This document shows, one piece after another, positions 44,398 to 55,766 of a stretch of 64,000 bases of DNA. Source of the DNA: Salipiger pentaromativorans. Lineage in GTDB: Bacteria; Pseudomonadota; Alphaproteobacteria; Rhodobacterales; Rhodobacteraceae. A program made the position numbers and the translations under genes. The stretch lies in NCBI RefSeq assembly GCF_024721115.1, contig NZ_JAMDHK010000002.1:1-64000 (forward strand), given 5' to 3'. The first letter of the stretch is position 1. Every line of letters begins with the position of its first letter. Below the pieces are notes generated by a model that had not been told where the DNA came from, made no database searches, and saw only the letters and a list, made by a program, of their open reading frames with translations.

Positions 44398-45531
44398 GCG
44401 TTTCATCCAGGGGACCAGAATCGCGGGGATCGCCGCGAGGATCAGCGCCACCGCGCCGAAGGCCGTCGCCAGCCCCATCAGGCCGGAGAGCCCGCCCATC
44501 ATCGGCGGACCCAGGAAGAACCCCGCATAGCCGATCACCGACAGGCGCGAGATCGCCTGCGCGCGCCGTTCGGCGCCGACCCGGCCGGCGACGAAGGCAA
44601 AGGCCATCGGCACCACCACCGAGGCGCCGAGCCCAAGCACGGCAAACCCCGCATAGGCCGCCCAGAGCCCCGGCGCGAACCCGGCAAGCGCCGCGCCGCA
44701 GGCGGCGACCAGCGCGCCGGCGCGGATCACCGTGGGTTCCGCAAAGCGCTGCGCCAGCGCCTGTCCCGCCAGCCGTCCGACGCCCATGGTCAGCCCCAGC
44801 AGCGCGGGGCCGACGGCGCCCGCCGCGGCGCCGGCGCCGAGATTGCGTTCCAGATGCAGCGCCGACCAGCCTTCGGCGGATTGCTCGGCCAGAAAGCCGA
44901 TCAGCACGATCGTCCCGCCGGGCAGGATGAGCCCCCAGCGCGGCAGGGCGCCTGCCTTCGTCTCCTCCGCGCCGTCTGTGGCGACCGGCGCGGTCAGCAT
45001 GATGCCGGCAAGCAGTACCGCAACGAGGGCGAGCCCGGAAAACACCGGCAGTGGCGCGGCGCCGGTCTCGCGCGCCAGGCCGGTGGCCACTGCCGCCGCC
45101 GCATAGACCAGCGAATAGAGCCCGTGGTTGAGGTTCATCAGCGGGCGCCCGAGCGCCGCTTCGAGCGCCGCCACCCGGGCGTTCATCACCACGTCGAGCA
45201 ACCCCGAGCCGGCGGCGGCCATCGCCATGGCCAGCGCAAAGCCCGTCCAGCTCTGTGCCAGCCCGGGCAGCGGGAAGGCCGCCGCCATGACGAGCGCCAG
45301 CACCGGCAGCGCGGCGCGGCCCAGCCGCGCCTCGGCGCGGGGGGCCAGCCACATGGCCAGCACCGCGCCGCAGGTCGCCACCAGCATCGCCATGCCGAAG
45401 CCCTCGTCCGAGAGTCGGGCCTGCGGTTTCAGATCCGGGACCAGCGCCGCGAATCCGCCCCAGAACAACCCCATCGCCGCAAAGGCCGCCGCCGGGCCGC
45501 GGCTGGCCGCAAGATCCTTTAAAATCGTCAT
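44383..45531 (-). CDS. MFS transporter
   Basis: A 382-residue major facilitator protein with about 12 helices (AAAFAAMGLFWGGFAALVPDLK, GSGLLDVVMNARVAALEA). The GLLDVVMN motif and length recall the YbjJ-like group. The start at MTILKDLAAS was preferred; the frame continues 45 codons upstream without membrane or coding character. Substrate unknown. Confidence 0.88.
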   Translation of the reverse strand: MTILKDLAASRGPAAAFAAMGLFWGGFAALVPDLKPQARLSDEGFGMAMLVATCGAVLAMWLAPRAEARLGRAALPVLALVMAAAFPLPGLAQSWTGFALAMAMAAAGSGLLDVVMNARVAALEAALGRPLMNLNHGLYSLVYAAAAVATGLARETGAAPLPVFSGLALVAVLLAGIMLTAPVATDGAEETKAGALPRWGLILPGGTIVLIGFLAEQSAEGWSALHLERNLGAGAAAGAVGPALLGLTMGVGRLAGQALAQRFAEPTVIRAGALVAACGAALAGFAPGLWAAYAGFAVLGLGASVVVPMAFAFVAGRVGAERRAQAISRLSVIGYAGFFLGPPMMGGLSGLMGLATAFGAVALILAAIPAILVPWMKRGAAE

Positions 45532-45692
45532 GGCGACCCGCGTGCCACGCCCTGCGGGCGGCGTCCAGACGCCGCGATAGGGCGGGGCCTGCAAAATACG
45601 GTTGATAAATGTCCCGATCCGGTCTATCGCAGCGCCTCGACCACGGGGTGACAGCCTTGGAGGCACCCCGCCTTATCATATGGAGATTCAAA

Positions 45693-46310
45693 ATGGCTGG
45701 TGAGATTCCTGATCTCGAAGCCCTGGAACGCACGGGGACAGGCAAGGGCGCCGCTCGTCAGGCCCGTCGCGACGGCATGGTTCCGGGGATCGTATTTGGT
45801 GGCGAGGCAGAGCCGATGCCGATCCAAATCCCGTTCAACTCGCTGCTCAAGCGTCTGAAAGCAGGTCGCTTCAAGTCGACGCTCTTCAACCTGAAGATCG
45901 AAGGCCAGGAAGACGTGCGCGTGATCTGCCGCGATGTGCAGCGCGACGTGGTCAAGGACCTGCCGACGCATTTCGACCTGATGCGCCTGCGCCGCACCAG
46001 CCGGATCAACCTGTTCATCCACGTCGATTTCATCAACGACGACAAGGCGCCCGGCCTGAAGCGCGGCGGCGTGCTGACCATCGTGCGTCAGGAAGTCGAG
46101 CTGAACGTGCTGGCGGGCGACATCCCGGACCACATCACCGTGGATCTGGAAGGCAAGCAGATCGGCGACGTGATCCACATCTCGGACGTTGTGCTGCCCG
46201 AAGGCGTCAAGCCGACCATCGACCGCGATTTCGTGATCGCCAACATCTCGGCACCGCGCGGCCTGCGCGCTGACGATGGCGATGAGGGCGAAGAGGCGGC
46301 CGAGGAATAA
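45693..46310 (+). CDS. rplY: Ribosomal protein bL25 (Ctc type)
   Basis: A 205-residue long-form L25 that binds 5S rRNA. The N-terminal RNA-binding domain ([21 protein letters not shown]) is followed by the TL5/Ctc beta domain ([29 protein letters not shown]) and an acidic tail. GGAG stands eight bases before the ATG. The usual pth partner is not next to it. A terminator follows. Confidence 0.96.
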   Translation: MAGEIPDLEALERTGTGKGAARQARRDGMVPGIVFGGEAEPMPIQIPFNSLLKRLKAGRFKSTLFNLKIEGQEDVRVICRDVQRDVVKDLPTHFDLMRLRRTSRINLFIHVDFINDDKAPGLKRGGVLTIVRQEVELNVLAGDIPDHITVDLEGKQIGDVIHISDVVLPEGVKPTIDRDFVIANISAPRGLRADDGDEGEEAAEE

Positions 46311-46334
46311 TCCTCCGCCGAGACCGGTTTCGCG

Positions 46335-46363
46335 ACGGCCCTGCCATGATGGCAGGGCCGTTT
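46335..46363 (+). terminator. Terminator after rplY
   Basis: An 11-bp stem CGGCCCTGCCA/TGGCAGGGCCG with a three-base loop, followed by TTTGCGTTT. It lies 25 bp downstream of rplY. Confidence 0.8.
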
Positions 46364-46434
46364 GCGTTTGGGGGGGAGAGCAAGGCCGGATTTTGCATGG
46401 CCTCTGCCCGCGGCGGAGGAGCTGGCGCGCGCGG

Positions 46435-47601
<1,167 letters not shown>

Positions 47602-47750
47602 GGGGCGCGATCCTTTCCGCGAGGGTGGTAAGGTTTGATTACCAATCGGGCGGCCATCGCGCAATCTCCGAGGCTGGACATTTTCCCGGTGCGGGGCGCT
47701 AGTGTCGGAGGGGCGCTGTCGTGGTGTCCGGCCGGGTACGGAGACGGGCG

Positions 47751-48518
47751 ATGGTGCTTTGGGGATTTCTGGCCAGCCTCGGGGCGGGTCTGATGACGGC
47801 GGTGGGGGCGCTGGCGGTGCTCTTCGGGCGCGAGGTCTCGCGCCGGACCAACGACATGATGCTGGGCTTTGCCGCCGGGGTGATGATTTCGGCCTCGTTC
47901 TTCTCGCTGATCCTGCCGGGGATCGCGCGGGGCGAGGAAATCTACGGCTCGACGCCGGTCGCGGCGCTGATGGCGGGGCTGGGGATCGCGCTGGGGGCGT
48001 TTGTGGTGGCGCAGATCAACCGCTGGGTGCCGCATGAGCATTTCATCACCGGGCCCGAGGGGGCCGATCCGGGGGCGTTGTCGAAGCTCTGGCTGTTCAT
48101 CCTGGCGATCACCATCCACAATTTTCCCGAGGGCATGGCGGTGGGCATCGGTTTCGGTGGCGGAGACGTGACCAACGGGCTGTCGCTGGCCACCGGCATC
48201 GGGCTGCAGAACGCACCCGAGGGGCTGGCGGTGGCCGTGGCGCTGCGCGGGCAGGGCTACGGGCGGTTGCGCAGCGTCTGGATCGCCACGCTCACCGGGC
48301 TGGTGGAGCCGGTGGGCGGGCTCATCGGGGTGGCGGGGGTGACGGTCTCGGTCTGGGTGCTGCCGGTGGGGCTGAGCTTTGCGGCGGGGGCGATGCTGTA
48401 TATCATCAGCCATGAGATCATTCCCGAGACGCATCGGTATGGGCATCAGAACCGTGCGACCACCGGGCTGATCGCAGGGCTGATCCTGATGATGTTGCTG
48501 GATGTGACGCTGGGCTGA
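47751..48518 (+). CDS. ZIP-family metal transporter
   Basis: A 255-residue ZIP permease with eight helices; metal-path motifs [13 protein letters not shown] and [14 protein letters not shown] sit in helices 4 and 5, and a C-terminal HEIIPE motif is present. It likely imports zinc or another divalent metal, although some members export. GGAG is seven bases before the chosen ATG; a GTG 10 codons upstream is possible. Confidence 0.9.
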   Translation: MVLWGFLASLGAGLMTAVGALAVLFGREVSRRTNDMMLGFAAGVMISASFFSLILPGIARGEEIYGSTPVAALMAGLGIALGAFVVAQINRWVPHEHFITGPEGADPGALSKLWLFILAITIHNFPEGMAVGIGFGGGDVTNGLSLATGIGLQNAPEGLAVAVALRGQGYGRLRSVWIATLTGLVEPVGGLIGVAGVTVSVWVLPVGLSFAAGAMLYIISHEIIPETHRYGHQNRATTGLIAGLILMMLLDVTLG

Positions 48519-48589
48519 GGCGAGGAGAGGCCGCGAGGGCTCGACGAGCGGCTCCTCCGCCCTTGCGGGCGTCCTCGCCGTTTGCTTTG
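48519..48589 (+). terminator. Structured 3' region after the ZIP gene
   Basis: Outer arms GGCGAGGA (48519-48526) and TCCTCGCC (48572-48579) enclose an inner hairpin CGCCC-TTGC-GGGCG (48558-48571); GTTTGCTTT follows. It probably ends the ZIP transcript upstream of argC. Confidence 0.5.
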
Positions 48590-48636
48590 CGCCCGGGCTC
48601 TGTTATAGGCGCGGCACGCAACAAGGGAGTCACGGG

Positions 48637-49581
48637 ATGACCCATAAGGTGTTCATCGACGGCGAGGCCGGAACCACGGGATTGCAGATCCGCGAGCGCC
48701 TTGCGGCGCGCGCCGATATTGCGCTGGTGCAGGTCGCTTCGGAACGCCGAAAGGATCCCGTTGCGCGCTCCGAGGCGCTGGCCGAGGCCGATGTGGCCAT
48801 TCTCTGCCTGCCGGACGAGGCGGCGCGCGAAACCGTCGCGCTGGCCGCGCCGCATGGTACGCGGATCATCGACGCCTCGACCGCCCATCGCGTCGCCGAG
48901 GGCTGGGTCTTCGGCTTTGCCGAGATGGCCGAGGGGCAGCGCGCCGCCATCGCCGGCGCGCGTCATGTCTCGAACCCGGGCTGCTGGTCGACCTGCGCCA
49001 TTGCGCTGATCCGGCCGCTGGTTGCGGCGGGGCTGATCGCCCCGGAGGCAGCGCCGGCGATTTCCGGCGTGTCGGGCTATTCCGGCGGGGGCAAGTCGAT
49101 GATCGCCGAATTCGAGAGCGGCGCGGTTCAGGGTGGATTTCTCTACGCCGTGAGCCAGACGCACAAGCACCTGCCCGAGATCGCGAAACACGGGCTGCTG
49201 AGCGCGGCGCCGGTCTTTGTGCCCTCGGTCGGGGACTACGCGCAAGGCATGGCGGTGGCGGTGCAGCTTCCCGGCCTCGGCAGCGACGGCTTTGCCGCGG
49301 CGGAGGCGGCGCTGCGCGCGGCCTATGCGGGCGAGCGCTTTGTCTCGGTGGTCGCTCCCTCGCTGCACGAGCCGCGGGTGATGCCGCAGCGGCTGAACGG
49401 CACCAACCGGCTGGAACTGTCGGTGCATGGCAATGCGCAGAGCGGTGCGGCGGTGCTGGTGGCGGTGCTCGACAATCTCGGCAAGGGCGCGTCGGGCGCG
49501 GCAGTGCAGAACCTCAACATCATGCTGGGCGTCGATGAGGGGGCCGGGCTCGAGGGGGACGCGGCGGCGGCAGCGGAATAG
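48637..49581 (+). CDS. argC: N-acetyl-gamma-glutamyl-phosphate reductase, short type
   Basis: A 314-residue NADPH reductase in arginine synthesis. Nucleotide site [13 protein letters not shown], Cys116 (SNPGCWSTC) and His in [10 protein letters not shown]. The length fits the type 2 ArgC. The Ala-rich end after about residue 300 is a non-conserved tail. No other arg genes are present. A strong terminator follows. Confidence 0.94.
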   Translation: MTHKVFIDGEAGTTGLQIRERLAARADIALVQVASERRKDPVARSEALAEADVAILCLPDEAARETVALAAPHGTRIIDASTAHRVAEGWVFGFAEMAEGQRAAIAGARHVSNPGCWSTCAIALIRPLVAAGLIAPEAAPAISGVSGYSGGGKSMIAEFESGAVQGGFLYAVSQTHKHLPEIAKHGLLSAAPVFVPSVGDYAQGMAVAVQLPGLGSDGFAAAEAALRAAYAGERFVSVVAPSLHEPRVMPQRLNGTNRLELSVHGNAQSGAAVLVAVLDNLGKGASGAAVQNLNIMLGVDEGAGLEGDAAAAAE

Positions 49582-49611
49582 CGGCTGGCGTCCTGGCGAT
49601 GGATGATGCGG

Positions 49612-49643
49612 CGGCGCGCCCGGTCTGACCGGCGCGCCGTTTT
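49612..49643 (+). terminator. Terminator after argC
   Basis: CGGCGCGCC pairs with GGCGCGCCG and GGT with ACC inside, with one bulged C, then four T. It is directly followed by motif copy D. Confidence 0.88.
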
Positions 49644-49645
49644 GC

Positions 49646-49665
49646 GTATTTGCGAAGAGAAGAAG
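49646..49665 (+). repeat. Hairpin-linked motif, copy D
   Basis: GTATTTGCGAAGAGAAGAAG, starting two bases behind the T tract of the argC terminator and about 65 nt after the stop codon. Confidence 0.7.
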
Positions 49666-49692
49666 ACAGGGCGCGGGGGGCTGCCGCGCCCG

Positions 49693-50484
49693 TCAGGCCC
49701 GGTGGGCGCCGTCGGAGAGGGATTTCACGAAGGCCAGCACCTCGGAGACCGGCTTGTCCTCGGCCAGCGCCGCCACGATGGCCGAGCCCACCACGCAGCC
49801 ATCTGCCACGGATGCGATGCTTTCCGCCGTGTCCGGGGTGCGGATGCCGAAGCCCACGATCACCGGCAGATCGGTGGCGGCCTTGATGCGGGCGACTTCG
49901 GGGCCCACATCGGCGGCCTCGGCCGCCGCCGCACCGGTGATCCCGGTGATCGACACGTAATAGACGAAGCCCGAGGTGTTTTGCAGCACCTTGGGCAGCC
50001 GCTTGTCATCGGTGGTGGGGGTGGCGAGGCGGATGAAGTTGAGCCCCGCCTTCTGCGCGGGGAGGCAGAGCTCCTCGTCCTCTTCGGGCGGCAGATCGAC
50101 CACGATGAGCCCGTCGATCCCCGCCGCGTTCGCATCGGCGAGGAAGGTATCGACGCCGCGGCTGTAGATCGGGTTGAAATAGCCCATCAGCACAATCGGC
50201 GTGCTGTCGTCGCCGGTGCGGAAATCACGCACCATCTGCAGCGTCTTTTCCAGCGTCTGCCCCGCGTCGAGCGCGCGCTGGCCGGCAAGCTGGATCGTCG
50301 GGCCATCGGCCATGGGATCGGTGAAGGGCAGGCCCAGTTCGATCACATCGACCCCGGCTCCGGGCAGTCCCTTCACCACCTCGAGCGAGCGGGCGTAATC
50401 GGGATCGCCGGCCATCACATAGGCAACGAAGGCCTTCTTTCCTTCGGCTTTCAGCGCGGCGAATTTGGCGTCGATGCGAGTCAT
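49693..50484 (-). CDS. trpA: Tryptophan synthase alpha chain
   Basis: A 263-residue TIM-barrel lyase that releases indole for TrpB. Catalytic Glu in [16 protein letters not shown] and Asp in [12 protein letters not shown]; phosphate-binding GFGIRTP. Family length. It is separated from trpB by five genes and is oriented the other way. A 260-bp gene-free gap lies upstream. Confidence 0.97.
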   Translation of the reverse strand: MTRIDAKFAALKAEGKKAFVAYVMAGDPDYARSLEVVKGLPGAGVDVIELGLPFTDPMADGPTIQLAGQRALDAGQTLEKTLQMVRDFRTGDDSTPIVLMGYFNPIYSRGVDTFLADANAAGIDGLIVVDLPPEEDEELCLPAQKAGLNFIRLATPTTDDKRLPKVLQNTSGFVYYVSITGITGAAAAEAADVGPEVARIKAATDLPVIVGFGIRTPDTAESIASVADGCVVGSAIVAALAEDKPVSEVLAFVKSLSDGAHRA

Positions 50485-50673
50485 GGTCGTCCTTCCCTGC
50501 CTGTCCGCGCCGGTCTGCCGGAACCGGGGAGGAAAATCAATGCCAAGCGGTGCGGGCGGCCCGCGCGGGTGTCGGAAAGAGCGCTGCGGGCGCCTGTGCC
50601 GCAGGTCGTGCCGGGGCGGGCTGCCCGTATCGGCGCCGCGCCGGCGCGGAGGCGGGAAAAAGGCGCGGTTTTC

Positions 50674-50687
50674 TTGACACCTGTCAA
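50674..50687. promoter_or_regulatory. 14-bp perfect palindrome upstream of ppk2
   Basis: TTGACACCTGTCAA, 57 bp before the ppk2 start. The left arm is also a perfect -35 consensus, but I see no good -10 at 16-18 bp. It may be a repressor site overlapping a promoter. Confidence 0.5.
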
Positions 50688-50744
50688 GGTTCCCGGAGGG
50701 CTTTTCTGCTAGGCTGGTTTGCGATCAGACAGGAAAGGACGCGC

Positions 50745-51761
50745 ATGACTGCCACGCCGACCACGCCCCCCGAACAGACGACCACCGATACCGCCGCAGC
50801 CGAGGCCGCGCCCGCTCTCAACGGGGCGGCGCCTGCTGCCGAGGTGCCGGTGGTGCCCGAGACGCCGGAGGCGGTTGTGGTGCCTTCGGTGCGCCGCCAT
50901 GCGCCCACGCCGGACGAGATCCGCCGCGCCTTCGAGACGGGCGAATATCCCTATGCCACGAAGATGTCGCGCCGCGCCTATGAGCGTCAGAAGGCCAAGT
51001 TGCAGGCGGAGCTGCTGAAGGCGCAGCTCTGGGTGCAGGAGACGGGCCAGCGCTTTGTGCTGCTGTTCGAGGGGCGCGATGCCGCCGGCAAGGGCGGCAC
51101 CATCAAGCGCTTTACCGAGCATCTCAACCCGCGTGCCGCCCGTGTCGTGGCGCTGAACAAGCCCAGCGACGTGGAAAAGGGGCAATGGTACTTCCAGCGC
51201 TACATCGAGCATCTGCCGACCGCGGGCGAGATCGTGCTCTATGATCGCTCCTGGTACAACCGGGCCGGGGTCGAGCGGGTGATGGGGTTCTGCGAACCCA
51301 ACGATTACCTGGAATTCATGCGCCAGACCCCGGATCTGGAACGGATGTTCGTGCGCTCGGGGGTCAGGCTCTACAAATACTGGTTCTCGGTCACCCAGGA
51401 GGAGCAGAGACGCCGGTTCAAGAGCCGCGAGACCGACCCGCTGAAGCAGTGGAAGCTGTCGCCCATCGACAAGGCCAGCCTCGACAAATGGGACGATTAC
51501 ACCGAGGCCAAGGAGGCGATGTTCTTTTACACCGACACTGCCGATGCGCCCTGGATCGTGGTGAAATCCGACGACAAGAAACGCGCGCGTCTGAACTGCA
51601 TGCGGCATTTCCTGTCCACCCTGGATTATCCGGGCAAGGATCACAAGATCGCCACGCCGCCCGATCCGCTGATCGTGGGCGGGGCCGCGCATGTGATCCA
51701 TCGCTCGGACCACATCCTGGGCACCGCATTGCATCCGCACACCCGGCATGTGTCCGGCTGA
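50745..51761 (+). CDS. ppk2: Polyphosphate kinase 2
   Basis: A 338-residue PPK2 family kinase transferring phosphate between polyphosphate and nucleotides. Walker A FEGRDAAGKGGT near residues 108-119, Walker B/lid YDRSWYNRAGVERVMGF. The first 50 residues are an unusual Thr/Pro/Ala/Val-rich extension ahead of the conserved domain. AAAGGA precedes the ATG. The subclass (ADP- or GDP-preferring) cannot be fixed by eye. Confidence 0.94.
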   Translation: MTATPTTPPEQTTTDTAAAEAAPALNGAAPAAEVPVVPETPEAVVVPSVRRHAPTPDEIRRAFETGEYPYATKMSRRAYERQKAKLQAELLKAQLWVQETGQRFVLLFEGRDAAGKGGTIKRFTEHLNPRAARVVALNKPSDVEKGQWYFQRYIEHLPTAGEIVLYDRSWYNRAGVERVMGFCEPNDYLEFMRQTPDLERMFVRSGVRLYKYWFSVTQEEQRRRFKSRETDPLKQWKLSPIDKASLDKWDDYTEAKEAMFFYTDTADAPWIVVKSDDKKRARLNCMRHFLSTLDYPGKDHKIATPPDPLIVGGAAHVIHRSDHILGTALHPHTRHVSG

Positions 51762-51851
51762 CAGGTTGGGAGTGAGAGGGGCCCGCGCCCGCGCTGCCGC
51801 TTCGGCACCGCGGGCGCGGCAACGTTTGCGCGCGCGTCGAGGCGGCGGGGC

Positions 51852-52493
51852 TCAGAGGTTGTCCGCCAGCCAGTCCTGAAGCGGTTGCAGGCGCGCGAAG
51901 GCGCCGGTCAGCCCGGCCTCGGCATCGGCGCTCAGCGCGTCGAAGAGCTCGTCGAGCCAGACCACGCAGCCGGTCCGGCGCAGCAGTTCTGCCCGCGGGT
52001 GATCGCCGCGATAGGGGGCGGGTACCGTGTCGAGATCCGGCGGGTCGAGACGCGCGCCGAGCTCTGACAGAAGACCGTCCAGTGCGGGGCCGGGCGGGCC
52101 GTCGAGCGCGCTGCGCCAGCGCTCGGTTTGCGGGGCGTCGAAGCGCATCACGCCGCCGCCGGCGGTGGCGTAATCGGGCGACAGGCCGAAATACCAGCCG
52201 CGCCCGTCGGGCACTGACCAGGCGGCGTGAAGATGGGTGTGGTAGGGGGTCTTGTCGTCCGAGAACCGCACGTCGCGATGCGGGCGGAAGAGCTTGCTGC
52301 GCACCCGCTCTCCGGTCGCGGTCTCGAGCGACCGGGCGACGAGGTCCAGAAGCCGCTCGGCCGGGCGCCGGACCTCGGTGTCGTAGCGGGTCTTCTGCGC
52401 GCGGAACCAGCCACGATCGTTGTTTTCTGCCAGGTCTTTCAGAAAATTTCGGGCCCGGGGGGCAAAATCGGCAAGCTCAATCTGCGCGGGCAT
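51852..52493 (-). CDS. DUF2461 family protein
   Basis: A 213-residue protein matching DUF2461 (FLKDLAENNDRGWFRAQKTRYDTEV, DVRFSDDKTPYHTHLHA, YFGLSPDYA). Function unknown. GGAGA precedes the ATG. Convergent with ppk2; a GC-rich inverted repeat at about 51781-51820 lies between the two ends. Confidence 0.9.
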   Translation of the reverse strand: MPAQIELADFAPRARNFLKDLAENNDRGWFRAQKTRYDTEVRRPAERLLDLVARSLETATGERVRSKLFRPHRDVRFSDDKTPYHTHLHAAWSVPDGRGWYFGLSPDYATAGGGVMRFDAPQTERWRSALDGPPGPALDGLLSELGARLDPPDLDTVPAPYRGDHPRAELLRRTGCVVWLDELFDALSADAEAGLTGAFARLQPLQDWLADNL

Positions 52494-52603
52494 CGCGCAT
52501 CTCCAAGGTGACTCGTTTATACATTTTTGGACGTTAGCATGATCCCGCCAAGGCGTCCGCCCTTGCGCTTGTAAAGCCCCTCCGGGGCAGCTACTTCCTG
52601 CTC

Positions 52604-53236
52604 ATGATCCGGTGGTTTGCCTGCTTTCTGACATTATTGCCCGCCGCGCAAGCGCAGGCGCATCCTCATATTTTTGTCGATACCGCGCTGCGGCTCGAGA
52701 TCAACGACCGTCAGGAGGTGACGGGGATCGAGGTGAGCTGGTCCTATGACGACTTCTTCACCCTGCTGATCTTCGAGGACATGGGGCTCGACCCCGATGG
52801 CGATGCGCAGCTGACGGAGGCAGAGCTGGCGCGGCTCCAGAGTTTCGATCTCGACAACTGGCCCGACGATTTCGAGGGCGATCTCTATCTTTACGCCGGC
52901 ACGGAAAAGCTGGTGCTCGGGCACCCCGAGGCGGCCTCGGTGCGGATCGAGAACGGGCGGATCATCTCGGCGCATCACCGCAGCGTGACACCGACGCCGG
53001 CCGACGGTCTGCTGGTGATGCAATACGACCCGACCTATTACGTGTCCTACGAAGTGACCCGGGGTGTCGATCTGCCCGCCCCCTGCCGCGCGGCGATTGC
53101 AAAGCCCGATCTCGACGCGGCCGAGGAAGCGTTGCGCGAAGAGCTCGCACAGGTGCCCGAGGATCAGTTCGAGGTGATGCAGATCGGAGACGTCTATGCG
53201 GACAGGATCACGATTTCATGCGACCCGTCCTTCTGA
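52604..53236 (+). CDS. DUF1007 periplasmic metal-uptake partner
   Basis: A 210-residue exported protein (signal [19 protein letters not shown], mature start HPHIFVDT) of the DUF1007 family, which accompanies NicO/RcnA-type transporters. It overlaps the transporter gene by 19 bp. Its role is probably metal delivery to, or control of, that transporter. Confidence 0.88.
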   Translation: MIRWFACFLTLLPAAQAQAHPHIFVDTALRLEINDRQEVTGIEVSWSYDDFFTLLIFEDMGLDPDGDAQLTEAELARLQSFDLDNWPDDFEGDLYLYAGTEKLVLGHPEAASVRIENGRIISAHHRSVTPTPADGLLVMQYDPTYYVSYEVTRGVDLPAPCRAAIAKPDLDAAEEALREELAQVPEDQFEVMQIGDVYADRITISCDPSF

Positions 53237-54168
53237 CCGGCGCGGCCGCTGTGGTGGCCCTGGCATTCTGGCTCTGGGGATTCGGCGGAGCGGATCAGCT
53301 TGCCCGCATGGCGGCCGAGGGCCAGCGCGAGGCGCAGGTGGCCATGGCCGGAGGGCTGCGGGCGCTGCGCGCGGGCGAGGCCGGGGCGCTTTGGGGGCTG
53401 CTGGGGCTCAGCTTTGCCTATGGATTCTTTCACGCGGCGGGGCCGGGCCATGGCAAGCTGCTCATCGGCGGCTACGGCGTGGGCCGGCGCGTGCCGGTGC
53501 TGCGGCTCACGAGCCTGGCGTTGCTGTCGAGTCTCGCGCAGGCGGCGACGGCGGTGGCGCTGGTCTATGCCGGGGTCTGGGTGCTGGGCTGGGGGCGCGA
53601 GCAACTGACCGATGCGGCGGATGTCTGGTTCGAGCCTCTGAGCTATGCGGCCATCGGCCTGATCGGGCTGTGGCTGCTGCTGCGCGGATTGCGCAAGCTC
53701 TGGGCGCGGGAAGAGGACGGGCATGGCGGCGCAGTGGCGGCGCGGCACGATCACGATCATCTGCATCCGGCGCCTCACGCTCATGCCCATGATGGCACGG
53801 TTTGCGCCAGTTGCGGCCATGCCCATGGGCCGAGTCTCGCGCAGGTGGAGGAGGTCCACTCGCTGCGCGATGCGCTGCTGCTGATCGGGGCCATCGCGAT
53901 CCGTCCCTGTACCGGGGCGCTGTTCCTGCTGATCCTGACCTGGCGCATGGGCGTGGATTATGCCGGCATTCTTGGCGCCTTTGCCATGGGGCTGGGCACT
54001 GCCTCGGTCACGGTGGCGGTGGCGCTGGCCTCGGTCACCCTGCGCGAAGGTGCGCTGTCGCGCGTTGCCTCGGGCCCGGCGACGCTGCGCGCCATGGGCG
54101 GGATCGAGGCCGTCGCCGGGGCGGTGATCGCGGTGCTTGCGGCGCAATTCGTGCTGCGGGCGCTCTGA
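53218..54168 (+). CDS. NicO/RcnA-like metal transporter
   Basis: A 316-residue membrane protein with six or seven helices, HAAGPGHGK motif at residues 72-80, and a cytosolic or periplasmic loop at about 169-203 with 11 His and two Cys ([27 protein letters not shown]). It fits the nickel/cobalt transporter family; the DUF1007 partner and His-rich loop could also mean zinc or other divalent metals. Confidence 0.88.
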   Translation: MRPVLLTGAAAVVALAFWLWGFGGADQLARMAAEGQREAQVAMAGGLRALRAGEAGALWGLLGLSFAYGFFHAAGPGHGKLLIGGYGVGRRVPVLRLTSLALLSSLAQAATAVALVYAGVWVLGWGREQLTDAADVWFEPLSYAAIGLIGLWLLLRGLRKLWAREEDGHGGAVAARHDHDHLHPAPHAHAHDGTVCASCGHAHGPSLAQVEEVHSLRDALLLIGAIAIRPCTGALFLLILTWRMGVDYAGILGAFAMGLGTASVTVAVALASVTLREGALSRVASGPATLRAMGGIEAVAGAVIAVLAAQFVLRAL

Positions 54169-54350
54169 AGCCTGCCGGCGCGGCGGCAAGGCCCACTGAC
54201 CGGCGGTCGGGCGGCGGGAGAGGGCGCTGACAGGGTGCCAGCCCCGCGCGTATGGCCGTGGGTGGGGCACAACCCCTGGTAATATAGAGGCCCCTGCGTC
54301 ACCCTTCATAGGTGCTTGCCGTGCCCTATGCGAGTCTCTAAAGCCCCTGC

Positions 54351-55727
54351 ATGACTCAGACGCTGCCATACCGTGCCCATGCCAGGGCGATCCTTCTGCT
54401 CGGACTGCCGCTGATCGGCGGGCAGATCGCGCAGATGCTCATCAGCCTCACCGACACGGTGATGATGGGCTGGTACGGCGTGCCCGAACTGGCGGCGTTG
54501 ACGCTCGCCAACACGCTCTTCATGACGCTGTTTCTGGTCGGCTCCTGTTTCGCCTGGGCGGTGATGCCCATGGTCGCCTCCTTCGCGGCCTCGGGCGACG
54601 AGCGGCAGATCCGCCGCGTCACCCGCATGGGGCTGTGGCTGTCGCTGGCGGTCTTCGCGATCTGCCTGCCGGCGCTGTGGTTCTCGGCACCGCTGCTGCG
54701 GATGCTGGGGCAGGCGCCGCAGGTGGCGCAGGACGCGCAGGGCTATCTGCGTATCGCCGGATGGGGGCTGGCCTTTGCGCTGGGCGTCATGGTGCTGAAA
54801 AGCTACCTCGCGGCGCTCGAACACACCCGTGTGGTGTTCTGGATCACCGTCATGGCGGCGGTGGCCAATGCCATCGCCAATTACGCGCTGATCTTCGGCA
54901 ACTGGGGCGCGCCCGAGCTGGGGATTCGCGGCGGCGCCATCGCCTCGCTGGTCTCGCACGGGATCTCGCTGGTGGGGGTGGTGATCTATGCGCGCCTGAA
55001 GCTGCCGCAATACCCGCTCTGGCAGCGCTTCTGGCGCCCCGATACCGAGATGCTGCGCGAGGTCTTCGCGCTCGGCTGGCCCATCGGGCTCACCACGCTG
55101 GCCGAGGTCGGGCTCTTCGCCGCCTCGGCGCTGCTGATCGGGCTGCTGGGCACCGCGCCGCTGGCCGCGCATGGCATTGCGCTGCAGATCTCGGCCATCG
55201 TTTTCATGGTGCATCTGGGGCTTGCCAATGTCGCCACCGTGCGCGCCGGGCAGGCGCGCGGACGTGGGGACAGCGCCTTTCTCATCCGCGACGCCCATAC
55301 GGTCTTTGCGCTCTCGGTCGTGGCGGTGGTGATCACCGTGGTCATCTTCCTGACGCTGCCCGAGCTGATGGTGGGGCTTTTCCTCTCGCCCACCGATCCC
55401 GACCGCGACACCATCCTCGGCATCGGCGTGGCGCTCCTGATGGTGGCGGCGCTGTTCCAACTGGTGGATGCGTTGCAGGTGGTGACGCTGGGCCTGTTGC
55501 GCGGGCTTCAGGACACCCGCGTGCCCATGGTCTTCGCCAGCTTCGCCTATTGGGGGCTGGGCCTGCCCGCCGCCTGGGGGCTGGGGATCGTGGCCGGGCT
55601 TGGCGCGGTGGGCGTCTGGTTCGGTCTGGTCACCGGGCTCGGCGCCGCCGCCGTGCTGCTGCTCTATCGCTTCTGGGGCCGCGCGGTGCCCGCGCTTAGG
55701 CTTGCGCGCGGCGCGGCGCGCGACTAG
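54351..55727 (+). CDS. MATE-family efflux transporter (NorM-like)
   Basis: A 458-residue 12-helix MATE protein (ILLLGLPLIGGQIAQMLISLTDTVMMGWYG, FPVDS-region replaced by helix pairs of the second half). It belongs to the NorM branch of multidrug/cation antiporters. A separate DinF-like MATE is encoded at 41621. Substrate unknown. Confidence 0.92.
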   Translation: MTQTLPYRAHARAILLLGLPLIGGQIAQMLISLTDTVMMGWYGVPELAALTLANTLFMTLFLVGSCFAWAVMPMVASFAASGDERQIRRVTRMGLWLSLAVFAICLPALWFSAPLLRMLGQAPQVAQDAQGYLRIAGWGLAFALGVMVLKSYLAALEHTRVVFWITVMAAVANAIANYALIFGNWGAPELGIRGGAIASLVSHGISLVGVVIYARLKLPQYPLWQRFWRPDTEMLREVFALGWPIGLTTLAEVGLFAASALLIGLLGTAPLAAHGIALQISAIVFMVHLGLANVATVRAGQARGRGDSAFLIRDAHTVFALSVVAVVITVVIFLTLPELMVGLFLSPTDPDRDTILGIGVALLMVAALFQLVDALQVVTLGLLRGLQDTRVPMVFASFAYWGLGLPAAWGLGIVAGLGAVGVWFGLVTGLGAAAVLLLYRFWGRAVPALRLARGAARD

Positions 55728-55766
55728 ACACGCCGCGTCCGTCAGCCGTTTACAGGGAGCATTGGC

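Noticed and set aside
43037-45745. 902-codon leftward frame antisense to trpB and out of frame with the MFS gene
   Set aside because: TrpB and the MFS transporter explain both halves fully.
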